Below are positions 12,366-24,135 of a stretch of 64,000 nt of DNA, piece after piece. A program made the translations under genes and the position numbers. The notes beneath the pieces are model-generated. The model did not search any database and was not told where the DNA came from. It worked only from the letters and a program-made list of their open reading frames with translations. Position 1 is the stretch's first letter. The number at the start of each line of letters is the position of its first letter. The stretch covers positions 7,711 through 71,710 of the forward strand of contig CAJNOL010000796.1 in NCBI GenBank assembly GCA_905250125.1, given 5' to 3'. This DNA is from Rotaria sordida. Lineage: Eukaryota > Rotifera > Eurotatoria > Philodinida > Philodinidae.

Positions 12366-13306
12366 AATTTTCATAACTTCAGTTTTGTGTAAACAATCGG
12401 ACTGATACAAAAAAAATTACTCATAGAACTTTTCTAAATAACTAATTTACTCGTATCGTATGAATTTACATAGAAATAGATGTATGGAATAATTTTATAT
12501 CTGATGACCTGTTTCTATATTATAATGTGTTGAAATTTTGCACAAAAACTCGAAATTTCTTTGTTTATTAAATCGATCGAACAAAAAAAAAAAACTTTAA
12601 ATATTTATCGTAATGTAACACAGATTATAATTCATTTATAAAAAGCTTACACATGAACTCTCTCTCTAAGAAAATATTGACTATTGAATTTAAATTGACC
12701 AAATCTTTTCAAGTTTTTGTAATGCGATTCATTGACTCGGAATTCGAGTTTATTTATATAAACCTTAGGATATTCATTATTCATATGTTTAATGTATATT
12801 TTAAAATCTGAATAGAAATGTATACTAATTGATTGAATCTTACTCACATCAGAACAGTAGAATTTTAATTGAAATCAAATTTTTTTTTTCCATAAGTCTT
12901 CTTATTCTCAATGCAAAAGTAACATTTAAAATTTTTACCTTCGAATATAATTTAATGAAGAAAGTTCATTCTTTGATGATTCATCATTGAAATCAATTGG
13001 TTATTCTTTTTATCCAATCCTATAGATGTACTTATTATAGAAAAAAGAAAAAAACATTTGTTTTTCAAACTCTAAAGCATCTATAATATATATATATATA
13101 TATATAATTTATTTTCTATTTTAGAAATTTTGTATGACTAATCATAAAGTATTTTTCTATGAATAATTTGTCCTTTTAATGATTTTAGATAAATCGTATA
13201 TAAATATTAAAAACAAATCCTTTTCTACAATCAATATATATATATATATCTTATCTTTACTTTTTTTTTTCTTAGTTAGTTTATTATTCAATTAAAAAAA
13301 AAACAA

Positions 13307-14361
13307 ATGGATCCTTCGGATGACCTTGATGAACGTAGACAACGTAAATTAGCTCAAATGTCACTTCGTGATGAAGAACGTAAATTAAATCTTCAAACAA
13401 AACAAGATGAAAGAAAATTAGTTACATCAACAAATGTAGGACGAAAATATTTTGAACAAGAATATCCATTAATGAAAACTCAAATTGAAGATTTATTTAA
13501 TCAATTATCAATTAATTATGATGAAAAATTTATACAAGAATTAGCTGATCGTTTACAAACATTAGAAAAATTTATTACTGAACATGTTGATATTTTATGT
13601 TCACGTGATATAGCTAATGCACAAAGTAATTATTATTAATTTTTTATTAAATATCTTATCGAAAAAAAAAAAATAAAATAAAATATTTAGGTGATGTTAT
13701 GAAACTTCGTGCACAATTACATTCATTACAATATAATACACTTTCATCAACACATCGTATTGATTTTACAAAAATAAATGAAGATAAACCACAAAAAGAA
13801 CATGAAGAATTAAATTCAATATCATCATCATCATTAACAAATAATATAATTATTTCATCAAATACAATAAATATATCAAATAAAAATAATGAATTAATAC
13901 GTTTTGATTCATTTGAACTTAATGGAAAAGATGTTGCTATTGAAAATTTAAATCAATGTGAATTATTTCTTAAAGGTATACCATCATCATTACAAATTAA
14001 AAATCTTCATGCTTGTATACTTATTGTTGGTCCATGTTCACGTTCAATACTTATTGATCAATGTCAACAATGTGAATTTGCTTTAGCATGTCAACAATTA
14101 CGTATACATACAAGTAATGAATGTGATTTTTATGTTCATATAACAGCACAACCAATTATTGAAGATTGTCATAATTTAAGATTTGCACCTTATAATGTTG
14201 AATATAATTTAAAAGATGAACATATTAAACAAAGTGGTCTTATATGGACAAAAGATTATTGGAATGATGTACGAGATTTTAATCATATGATTATTGGAAT
14301 ACCATCACCAAATTGGCAAATAATTGAAGAAGAAGAAAGAAAAGAATGGTCACTTGATTAA
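13307..14361 (+). CDS. TBCC: Tubulin-specific chaperone C (tubulin folding cofactor C)
   Basis: TBCC acts in the cofactor C/D/E complex that releases folded alpha/beta-tubulin by stimulating tubulin GTP hydrolysis. Two exons, 13307–13625 and 13691–14361, join in phase to give 329 residues. The N-terminal ~110 residues form the charged, helical tubulin-binding spectrin-like region (DERRQRKLAQMSLRDEERK). After a Ser/Asn-rich linker, the C-terminal C-CAP/TBCC beta-helix carries family motifs: CEFALACQQLRIHTSNECDF, PIIEDCHNLRFAPYN and SPNWQIIEEEE. The GAP arginine of the family corresponds to the R in ACQQLRIH. The single intron is short. The start is the first ATG after an AT-rich leader. Confidence 0.92.
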
Positions 14362-14819
14362 ATGATCATTCTTTTTTTTTTTTATTCATATATTTGTTGT
14401 TTTTTTTTCGCATTCCATTGTGATAAGAAAAAAAAAAGAAAAGAAAAAAAGATGGACAATATACTTAGGATAAATAAATAAATAAATAAAAAAAAAAAAA
14501 AGAATTTTTTTTTGTGTTATTGTTTATCATTATTATCAAAATGAAAAATATTCTTTGTTCTCTTTTCTTTTTCTTCTTCTTCGTCTCCTTTAAATTCGTA
14601 TCATGTGTACTTGTTCGATTTGTTTTTCTTTTTTTTTTTAATTAGTCAATACTATTTCATTTTATTGTGAAGAATCTCTAACTCTCTACTTAGATCAATT
14701 TTTGATATTAAACAAGACAAAAAAAAAGAACAAAAAATTTTTTTTTCTGAATAGTTAAGCACAACGACAATATATAATTTTTTTTTTCATATGTTTTTAG
14801 ATATATAACAAAATCAAAA
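14362..14819. other. TBCC 3' region and GMPS upstream region
   Basis: This 458-bp AT- and T-run-rich spacer contains repeated AATAAA-like signals at about 14470–14490, suitable for polyadenylation of TBCC. The remainder should hold the promoter of the GMP synthase gene. No further element can be named. Confidence 0.4.
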
Positions 14820-17800
14820 ATGAATGAATCATCAGAACAATCGAATGAATATGATAAAGTTGCTATACTTGATGCTGGTTCACAATATGCTAAAGTAATT
14901 GATCGTCGTATACGTGAACTTTCAGTTTATTCTGAATTAGTACCTTTACAAACACCTGTTAGTGAATTACTTTCACGTAAATATAAAGCTATTATTATAT
15001 CGGGTAGTCCAGGTTCAGTTAATGATCCAAATCCAGTTTATTATGATACACAATTATTTAATTGTAATTTACCAATATTAGGTATTTGTTACGGATTACA
15101 AATGTTAAATAAACAACGTGGTGGAACAATTGTACGACAATCTGGAAGAGAAGATGGACAATTTCAAGTTGAACTTGATATAATTAATTGTCCACTTTTT
15201 AAAAATATGAATAAATTAGAAAATGTTTTATTAACACATGGTGATAGTATTGAAAAACTTGGAGAAAATTTAATATCAATTGGTAAAAGTGAATCATTTA
15301 TTGTAGCTTGTGCTGATCGTGAAAAACCTATTTATGGTCTTCAATTTCATCCAGAGGTAAATTAATTATATAATGAATGTGTCATATAAGTTTCAATCTT
15401 AGTTTTCTTTTCTATCTTTACCATATTCAATAATAGAGAAATATTTCAAGAGTAACATCTGTGCAATTAATCAAACAAAACGATATTGTATTGATTTGGC
15501 ATCAATCCTTTGAGAGAGAACTATTTCGTTAATAATTGTAACAAAGTCATTTTTATTGTTCTTTCTCTATCAAGATTGAAAAAAAAAACAACCACTCTTA
15601 CTCGTTCATTCGCTGATTGTCACTTCTGTCGTTCTGTTCTTGTTAAACATGCACAAGATGGTTCTGGAATTTGGACCAACATTTTCTCATCGGAAGTGAT
15701 ATCTTTTAATATTGTCACAAGTCATGTGTTACGAATGGATATGAGTAAGATGGTCGTGGTCCCGCCGATATATACGATGATAGTTCATAGAAAAGGTAGA
15801 ATTATCAATTTGAGTATACAAGTTTTTCTATCTTACTTGAATGTAATTACTAACTGAAAGAGTTTATCAGTTGCTAAAATCCTAACTTTTGAATGACGTG
15901 TGATGCACAATCTAAAAAGAATGTTGAATTATAATGGAAGAGATTTTAATAATTCAATTTTATAACAAAACAAATAAATTACACTGATTCATCTCTTCAA
16001 GTTCGAAATATCCACAAGAGACTTCTACTCCTTTTCATGGCTTGAAAAGTTCAGTTTTTTTTCCGTGAATGCCTCTTATCCTGAAGTCATACTTGTTGCA
16101 TTCCAACCAGGGTTGCTCATATTTTTAAAGTGTGAATATTCTCGAAGTGCTGAAAGTAGTGACGGAGTAAAAAACGAAACCTACCGTGATCTGACCAGTC
16201 CCACAACAGACGACCTGGTATCAGGTCATCCCTCCCCCGATCCTATTCATCTTGCAACGAAATTATCTGCTTATTTCACTTTTTGCCAGAGAAAAGCAAA
16301 TACTGTTTCAAAACTCGGTTTTTGTCCAGCCTGTAAAAATTTGGTAGAAAATCGGACTTTGAGGGGGAAATCCTTGCCTCCAGCGACACTTGCTTCTAAT
16401 GAGCACCGAATAAAATTCTTATTGATTACAAGTACACTAGACAAATCTATTGAAATAAGATGTAGAAATCAACAAAAGAATAATACATTTTTTTATTAAT
16501 TATACAATTAGAAACAAGCAACAACAACAGAAAAATAGAACTAGCATGTAATTGTGGATATTATCGAAGAGAAGACTTACACTAGCCCACTAGAGATCAT
16601 CGGGTCCAAGAATTTTTGGATCCGAGTCCCATAAACTCTATCACTCACATCCTATTCAGTGCTCATGGAAAGTAACTGTCGTGTTACCCTTCTATCTCAC
16701 TGATTGTAAAATAATACAATTCATATCTTCTTTCATGTTGAACAGATATATTAACATTACTAAATTCTTTATTTATAATATACATAACATCATTCTTATT
16801 TGACATTTTAATATCATAACAGTTTCCTCTTTCATTAGATATTATCATCGAATATTTTAGAATAAAATTTCTAACCGAATTTAATTCATTATATTAATTA
16901 CAAATGGTTTTTTGTTTTGTTTTATATAATTATTATATTTTTTGATCTTTAGGTTGATCTAACAGATAATGGTATGCAAATATTTAAAAATTTTCTTTTT
17001 GATATTGCACATTGTCAAGCAATATTTACAATGGGTAGTCGTATTGAAGAAGCTTTTAGTAATATTCGATCATTTATTAAAGATCAAATAGTATTTATAT
17101 TATGTAGTGGTGGTGTTGATAGTTCTGTATGTGCTGCTTTATTAACACGTGCATTACCAACTGAACAAGTTAAAATTGTTAGTATTGATAATGGATTTTT
17201 ACGACATAATGAAGGTATTGAAATACGTCAAACATTATCACAATTTGCAAGTGTTAATTATATTGATGCTGGTCAACGTTTTGCACAAGCTAAAACATTT
17301 GTACGTGCAAAAACAACAACAACAACATTAACAAATGAATCACCGTCAATAACAACAACAACAAATATACAACGACATACATCAATGTCATCAAATTTTT
17401 TAAGTTTATATGATGCTGATGTATTACTTGAAGAAACATTACCATTAAATGAAGAAATTGATCCTGAACATAAACGTAAAATAATTGGTGATACATTTGT
17501 TAAAGTTGTACAAGAATTTTTACGTGAGAATAATTTTACATTTGATGATATTATTTTAGCACAAGGTACATTAAGACCTGATTTAATTGAAAGTGCATCA
17601 CATTTAGCATGTCAAAGTGGTTATGCTGATGCAATTAAAACACATCATAATGATTCACCTATGGTACGTGAATTACGTAAACGTAATCGTGTTATTGAAC
17701 CATTAAAAGATTTTCATAAAGATGAAGTAAGACAAATTGGTTTAACATTAGGTCTTCATCATGATGTTATTTATCGTCATCCATTTCCTGGACCTGGTTT

Positions 17801-19831
17801 AGCTATACGTATTTTATGTGCTGATGAACCATATATGCCAAATGAACAATTTTCTCAAACATCAACATTATTACGTACAATTGTTAATTATTCTAAAATG
17901 GTTGATAAACAATATGCATTATTACCAACATTAGATAAAATTTTTACAGAAAATGAAAAAATACTTTTAAAAACACTTACATCACCTGATCAACATGATT
18001 ATACATCAGTTGTATTACCAGTAAGTTTATTTAATTCCAATCTCGATAACATCTTTCCTAGTAGTCAGGTTCATAGGGCCTAGAGTAACAACTTTTTTTA
18101 TTCTTACTCCCAATTCCTGGTCTTGGTTTAAGAAAACTTCAATTGACTTTTAATCGAGTTTTGTAATGCTACGATAGGTTATTATATACTGATAAAAATA
18201 AGGTCTCCTCTCAAAAATCGATCTTAGCCTAGGAACGTTCAAATGATATGAAATTTTCAGGATATGTTGGAACTGGTGTGGAAAGACTATGGTAAAATTT
18301 TCAGTCCGATATCATGATGTTTGAAGGACATATTGGCCAAACAAGGGTTAAAAATAGGTCATTTGACAAATCCAGGTTCGTTGTAGTACAGAGCCCTTTG
18401 CTTTCTAAGACAAAAAAAAGGGAAATCGTAAGATCAATGATTAAAAAAACTCTTAAAAAATGAATGTCGAGTTACATAAATGTCCGTATATATAGTAAGA
18501 AAAAAAGCGCTCTGTACTGCAATGCATCTGTACGCGTTCTTTCAAACAAAAAATAAATAAATATATCGGCAGAGAAATTTGATTTGAGTACTCAAGAAAC
18601 TATAAACAGAGAAAAAAAATGAAAAATATTTTCTGAAAACAGCTTATTTTTCGAATAGGGATCGACAGAAAATCTTTAAAAATTTTGTCGTTTATGAAAT
18701 ATCAAATGACGGACTATCTTCCTATGTATTTATCTTAATTTCGACCATTTTATTGAAAAGTGACCTTTTTGATGAAGAGACCTTAAATCGTTTGTTATGG
18801 GAAACCTCTCATGTTAGGTATGCCTGAAAAATTTCAAAAACCGAGTACATTAAGTGCATTTTATTTGAAGTTGCACGATACTTGTCCCTCAGACAAACAT
18901 GTTCTTAAAAATTTTCATTCTTCGGCAAGGATTTTTACATTTAAAACTTTGTTCGATCTTACATGAAAATTATCAAGTCTTCAGGATGCAGTATCCATTT
19001 TATATTAGTAGAGTCTGAAATGTTCAGACACAAATCCAGTGGGCTCGAGCCATTGACCATTGTCTAAAGATTTCTATTTTTTCTTTTTTTTAGATTCGTA
19101 GTGTTGGTGTTCAAGGTGATGCTCGTACATATAGTTTTGCTGCAGCAATTAGTTCTAATGATGAAAAACCTAATTGGAATGAATTATTTATTCTTGCTCG
19201 ATTAATAACAAAAGCATGTCATCATATCAATCGAGTTGTTTATATTCTTGTAAATAAATATAAAAGTTTTGATGTTTTGAAATTTTTGATTTTTTGTTTA
19301 GGGTAAAAAAATTCTTGATGCAGAAATTACACAAGTAACACGTACATCATTAACACAAGATATTGTTGATAAAGCTCGTGCATGTGATGATCATGCTATG
19401 GTTATATTAAAACGTTATAATGCTTATAGTGCATTGAGTCAAATGCCAGTCGTATTAATTCCAATACAATTTGATAGACAAATTTATTTAAATGATCATG
19501 AAGAAATAAATAAAACAGATGAAAATATTAATGAAAGAATCATTCCACTTACACGTCTTCGACCAATAGCTAGTAGTTTTCAACATTCAGTTGTTTTACG
19601 TACATTTCTTACAAAAGATTTTATGACTGGACGACCAGCTGTACCTGGTGAAACATTTCCTTTTGAAATGTTAGATGATATGTGTCAAACAATTAAAAGT
19701 AATGTACCCGGTATAAGTCGAATTTTATATGATTTAACATCAAAACCACCAGGTAGAAAAATTAACATAAAATTTTTTTTTTGAAATATTTTTCTTTGTT
19801 TTTTTTTTTAGCAACAACAGAATGGGAATAA
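14820..19831 (+). CDS. GMPS: GMP synthase (glutamine-hydrolysing)
   Basis: The enzyme makes GMP from XMP, ATP and glutamine in the cytosolic purine pathway. Five exons (14820–15356, 16953–18020, 19094–19249, 19302–19752, 19812–19831) sum to 743 residues. The class-I glutamine amidotransferase domain has the nucleophile Cys90 in GICYGLQ and the His/Glu pair at the exon end (FHPE, about 177–179). The ATP pyrophosphatase domain has the P-loop SGGVDSS. The C-terminal dimerisation part ends KPPATTEWE, as in the family. The protein is longer than human GMPS (693), partly through a Thr-rich insert after FVRAK. Intron 1 (1,596 nt) and intron 3 (18021–19093; 1,073 nt by position, between exons 2 and 3) are enlarged by repeats. 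Confidence 0.97.
15357..16952. other. Enlarged GMPS intron 1
   Basis: Donor GTAAAT and acceptor TTTAG bound a 1,596-nt intron. It holds weak open frames (15510–15857 and 16065–16499) with no recognised family. GC-richer, transposon-like DNA lies at about 16140–16640, including GGGTCCAAG/GGATCCGAGTCCC motifs related to those in the RRN3 introns. Confidence 0.5.
18021..19093. other. Enlarged GMPS intron 2 with dispersed-repeat DNA
   Basis: The 1,073-nt intron contains a repeat (about 18225–18400) similar to DNA near 3729–3795 and 62240–62280. It also has inverted motifs GTAGTACAGAGCCCTTTGCT and AGCGCTCTGTACTGC at about 18383 and 18505. No coding sequence is evident. Confidence 0.5.
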
Positions 19832-20030
19832 AATATTTCATTTTCATATTTAATGTACTTGTATGAAAAAAATTCAATTTACTTTTTTGTTGTATCTTAA
19901 AAAGAAAAAAAGAATAAAAGATATTTCATATGAATGCCAAAAATACCAATGAAATAAATATAGTTTTTATTTTAATTATAGAAAAAAAAACCTAGATTAA
20001 TTAATAAATATTACATTCCAAGATTTTCTA
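19832..20030. other. GMPS 3' flank
   Basis: This short AT-rich spacer contains AATAAA-like signals (19912 and 19953) and separates GMPS from the convergent pseudogene. No gene is seen. Confidence 0.4.
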
Positions 20031-20980
20031 TCAATGAGAAGAAGAAGTCAAAAATTCTTCACTAAGTTTCTTATATCGATACATATGATGATGTTGATGA
20101 GCTCGTTGAAATTGTTTGAAATAATTATTTGATATCTTATTCCATAAAGAATATCATTGATAGATCAATCCATCATAAAGTGGTGGAAAAGAGTTTAGAA
20201 ACAACGATTTTTTTGGTTTTTTTCATAATGTTAAGCACGTAGCTCCAATCCAAATAGTGATTTTAATAGCCAATGGAGTTTTCTATCCAATACACTTTAT
20301 AGAAAGATTTCACAGATGAACAATGATGGTAAGGCTCCTAAAAAAAACCGAACACTGTATTTTTCAGGTTCTAGCAGACTTTGCCAGTGCTATTTTTGAA
20401 CGGTGCCGTCTCAAAGAACACAAAACTCTGAGCAAAATGAGAGGTCGTCGAATTTTCTATGACCTTCTCGTAAAAAGTTACAAGCATTACAAAAATCATG
20501 AAAAAAGGCAATTTTAGTCGATTTTAAAAAAAATTTCGTTTTTTCGTGATTTTTGTGAAGCTTGTAACTTTTTATGAGCAGGTTGTAGAAAACTCGGTGA
20601 TCCCTCATCTTGCTCTTTAAGATGACACTGTTCAAAAATAGCTCTGACAAAGTCTTCTAAAAACTGAAAAATATTGTGTTTAGTTTTTTAGGAGTCTTGC
20701 CATCATTGTTCATCTGTGAAATCTTACTATAAAGTGTATTGAATAGAAAACTCCATTGACTATTAAAATCACTATTTGGATTGGAGTTACGTGCTTAACA
20801 TTATAAAAAAGTCGTTGTTTCTAAACTTTTTTCCATCACTTTATATAATGCAAAAAATAAGCTGAATAAATCATCTAATTCTAATGTTGTACGAAATGTT
20901 CGATTATGATATGTCTTATGTATGAACCAAATAGATCCATGAAAAAGATATTTATGTAAAAAAACAAAAACCATGGAATA
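20031..20980 (-). pseudogene. Decayed carotene-hydroxylase (CrtZ)-like gene split by a foldback element
   Basis: The two coding remnants on the minus strand align with fatty-acid-hydroxylase-superfamily carotene hydroxylases. The upstream piece (about 20970–20850) reads LHKYLFHGSIWFIHKTYHN, then a LELDDLFSLFFALYK segment. It has the first two histidine boxes, HKYLFH and HKTYH. The downstream piece (about 20173–20031) reads YDGLIYQ, stop, YSLWNKISNNYFKQFQRAHQ, then HHH near the end. Against the family pattern HDGLxHxR, both histidines are tyrosines and the arginine codon is TGA, all explainable by C-to-T changes. A foldback element occupies the middle, and about 40 family residues are missing. 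CrtZ-type enzymes hydroxylate beta-carotene to zeaxanthin. The family call rests on my memory of its motifs. Confidence 0.55.
20174..20850. repeat. 677-bp foldback element inside the CrtZ-like remnant
   Basis: The two arms, each about 335 bp, are near-perfect inverses. ATAAAGTGGTGGAAAAGAG at the left end is matched by the inverse of ATAAAGTGATGGAAAAAAG at the right end, with the centre near 20515. Internal landmarks such as AACAATGATGG and TGATTTTTGT pair across the axis. No transposase is present. Open frames 20323–20517 and 20411–20650 are mirror artefacts of the two arms. Confidence 0.85.
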
Positions 20981-21156
20981 AGTTTCATATCTATATGATT
21001 TTATTGCAAAGGAAATGTGATCAAGGATGAAATGGAAGAAAAAGAAAATCAGGTGTCAGATGAGAATTACAAATAATATATTTATTTTCAAGAAAATAAA
21101 GATATTTGACTTATTCTTTCAACTGTGAATGAACGACTATCATACTGTGCAGAATT

Positions 21157-21721
21157 GCTTTTGAGTCGGGACTTTGCGCATCTTGTTGGCCTTGATGAAT
21201 TATGTCTACCGTAAAAAAAGTTCGTGCCCCTAGCTTGTTCCTAATGGGATATCGAGGTTTTAGTGAATTTTTCCTATAAAACCCCACATTTGCAGCAAGG
21301 CCATATTTTTTAATTTTGATCTGAAACTTTGTCTACATAAACACCTCAGCTAGACTAGTTTGCATAAAAATTTTCAGAACTTTTGGACAAAGTCTCTCCG
21401 AGATATGAAGCTCTCAACGTATAGGTCGTTTTCCATAGATAGCGTATAAAGCATGCATTTTTTGAAAGCGTCATATCTCGGAGAGACTTTGCCCAAAAGT
21501 TCTGAAAATTTTTATGCAAACGAGTCTAGCTGAGGTGTTTATGTGGACAAAGTTTCAGATCAAAATTAAAAAATATGGCCTTGCTACAAATGTGGGGTCT
21601 TATAGGAAAATTCACTAAAACCTCGATATCCCATTAGGAACAAGCTAGGGGCACGAACTTTTTTTACGGTAGACATAATTCATCAAGGCCTACAAGATGC
21701 GCAAAGTCCAGACTCAAAAGC
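21157..21721. repeat. 565-bp near-perfect foldback element
   Basis: The arms start GCTTTTGAGTC and end with its inverse GACTCAAAAGC. Long matching blocks include TTCGTGCCCCTAGCTTGTTC, CCTCGATATCCCATTAGGAA and TCTCGGAGAGACTTTG, with the axis near 21440. High arm identity suggests recent origin or gene conversion. No target duplication is apparent. Confidence 0.88.
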
Positions 21722-22650
21722 GTTCCAACACCTGGGAATGTTCCCTCGTAAGCCTAATCATACACGTATTTAATAATTTGCCTTATTCAACCAATTTTTT
21801 ATCTTTTCTCGGGTCAAGCAAGTTACTATGCTTTCCGTGTTCTCTCATTTAGACATTGGGAAAAATAATAAAGAAACTGACTATGCAACAAACCTGAAAG
21901 CGGTTTTCTTCTTTGTTGTTTGTGTTTACTTTTACATTTGATGACAATAATACTGGTCGTATAATACAAAAAACAAAACAGTAAAAATGACACATCTCAT
22001 ACACGAATGTTAACTATGAGAACAACGTGTTTTTACCAGTTTTATTCATCCAATCACTGGTGACGATATTCTTTAAGTTTTTATTACAAGCAATCTCTAT
22101 AGAATTACTTAGCATAATGAATAACCTGGTTGTGAACTCCTTAAATTATTACTATTAGCAGATGTTTTAGAACTAGAAAAAAGTCAATTTTGATGAGTCG
22201 ATGAACTTCACATATGTTAAAATGTTTCTTTTCCGCTTTTTTTCGATTTTTCAGCCATTTAATTTTTTCACAATTCTGTACTTTTTCTATTCTCTCATGT
22301 CTATTTTTCTATTTGTTTTACTTCACTTCCATTTCTTCTTTTCTCTTCTATCCGTATTTGATTTATTCTGTTCCTCCATGGTCCATTTTTCATTCTAATT
22401 ACAAATCGGTACTTTAAGATATTGTTCTCATGCAACTTAATGAATCTTTTCATGTTCTACTTGGTTAGTTAGTTTGACTTTGTTGATAGATATCCTTATG
22501 TCGTCTAAAACAATGTAGAAATTCTTGATTTCAGATTCACTTGCGCTATTGGAAAACGAGAGAAGGAATGTTATCCGTTGTTTGTAAGTTTCATCCGTTC
22601 GTGCTATCAAAGATGATAAATAATGATAATGTGCATGCAAGTGTCTACAA

Positions 22651-23956
22651 CAGGCTTGCCAAATTGAAATTTCGGAAATAAGGAGTTTTTTATTAAAAAA
22701 CAGGAGTTTACCAGGAGAAATTCTTTTATAAATCAGGAGAACAACCAGGAGTTTTTCTATTTGAAGTTAGGAGAATATTAGATGATTTTCTCGTAGAAAA
22801 TTTGAATTTTCGCTCACATAAGTACTTTTGTCTCTTTCATATCAAGTTGATGATGAATAATTTAATACAAATGATATTATTTTCACTTGAGTTCTATCAC
22901 AAGTAATGTTTTTTGCTGTGTATAGCAGAATCATAAAAACATTTTTTGTTTTTAGTTATATCTATTATATACACTTGGCCAGTTAATATTCTTATCTTCA
23001 TTCTTTCCAGGTTCTTTTTTATTCTGATCTATCAGTCAAAATTCTCTTTCATTGTGAAGTTCAAGCAAAAGTATTTAAATAAATTAATAGAACGATAGAA
23101 AGACTCTTACCAGAGTTGGAAGAAAGACAATCATTCTTTGTTTCTTACACCACTATATGAATCGTTTACACGTACTTCTTCGCTCATTTTTGCAATGAGA
23201 GTTTTATACCGTTAATATGTTATAAAAACAAGATAAGTTAACTTTTAACAAACTAAGTTGTTTTTCTCTTAAGCCTTTTATGATCTATTAAATGAACATT
23301 TTATCGAAATGGCTATTATTTCTGCTTCTTTTTTATTGGTGCCTTTGCTTTTTTTTTGTTGTATTATAGATCTATTCATTCTTTTCGTGTTTGTAATTCC
23401 TATCAGACTTTGACAACAAAATAGCAGTGCAAATCAGCCTATAGCAATTCCATACTAATAATGAAAATGAAACGCAGGAATCTTGCTTGATTATTCAAGA
23501 TATTGTCCTATTCTGAGCTAAAAAGGATCCGACGTGATTTTCAAGAAATGTAAAATTCTTTCCAGATGAGAGGCATTTTGCCTGGTCATTTAAAATTTTA
23601 TCTATCGATCTCTTGTCTGATTTTCAAAATCTTATTTTTCAGACAATAACATGCACTTTTCTGCTATCTTCAGTAAAACAAGTACTTTGTATACAATTAG
23701 GTCATGTAATTGATGATTTTCTTTTTACAGAGAAAAATGAAATAAAAGCAAGTATTTTCTTATTCGTTACTATAAGTATTAAATACTGCGACAGTTCTCT
23801 TTTTTCCTTTTAACTCTCTTATTGGTTCAAAGTATCGCTAACAACCAAGTAGGAAAAAAACTAAAAATCAGGAGAAAATGTTGAAAATCGGCTTCTGAAA
23901 TCAGGAGATTTTCTATCAGGAGAAAAGTCCAAAAATCAAGAGGTTTGACAAGCCTG
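22651..23956. mobile_element. Non-autonomous hAT-like element with AGGAG subterminal repeats
   Basis: The left end CAGGCTTGCCAAA and the inverse of the right end (CAGGCTTGTCAAAC) form short terminal inverted repeats of hAT style. Both subterminal zones (22680–22780 and 23850–23945) repeat the motif AGGAG many times, as hAT transposase-binding zones often do. No transposase frame is intact, and no clear 8-bp target duplication was found. The age is therefore probably old. Confidence 0.55.
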
Positions 23957-24135
23957 AAACAGATGGATTGCGTATAGAAAACTCTAGACTTTGCTAACTT
24001 TATTTTGATTAAAATTAATCAATCTCCTCACGCAAGATATTACTTAATAAATATGAAAAACGCCAAAAAAAAATGTTGTTATCATTGCGATAGTTTAACT
24101 AAATCAACTTGTACTTCTCTAGATTCGATATCGAT

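Larger units (their letters stand above)
10411..13306. other. RRN3–TBCC divergent intergenic region
   Basis: This 2.9-kb space separates two head-to-head genes, so promoters for both should lie near its ends. Most of its middle is the foldback element and nested MITE described separately. The right end (about 12900–13306) is AT-rich with TA dinucleotide runs near 13089–13107. I could not identify a defined promoter element. Confidence 0.5.
20981..24135. other. Gene-poor region with foldback and hAT-like elements
   Basis: No gene is recognised here. The region holds a second foldback (21157–21721) and a hAT-like element (22651–23956). The remaining DNA is AT- and T-rich. Small open frames such as 22201–22417 are hydrophobic products of T-runs. 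Confidence 0.5.

Noticed and set aside
22201..22417. Two hydrophobic Phe/Leu-rich frames resembling membrane peptides
   Set aside because: They come from T-rich DNA inside a gene-poor region, with no family and two overlapping frames of equal quality.
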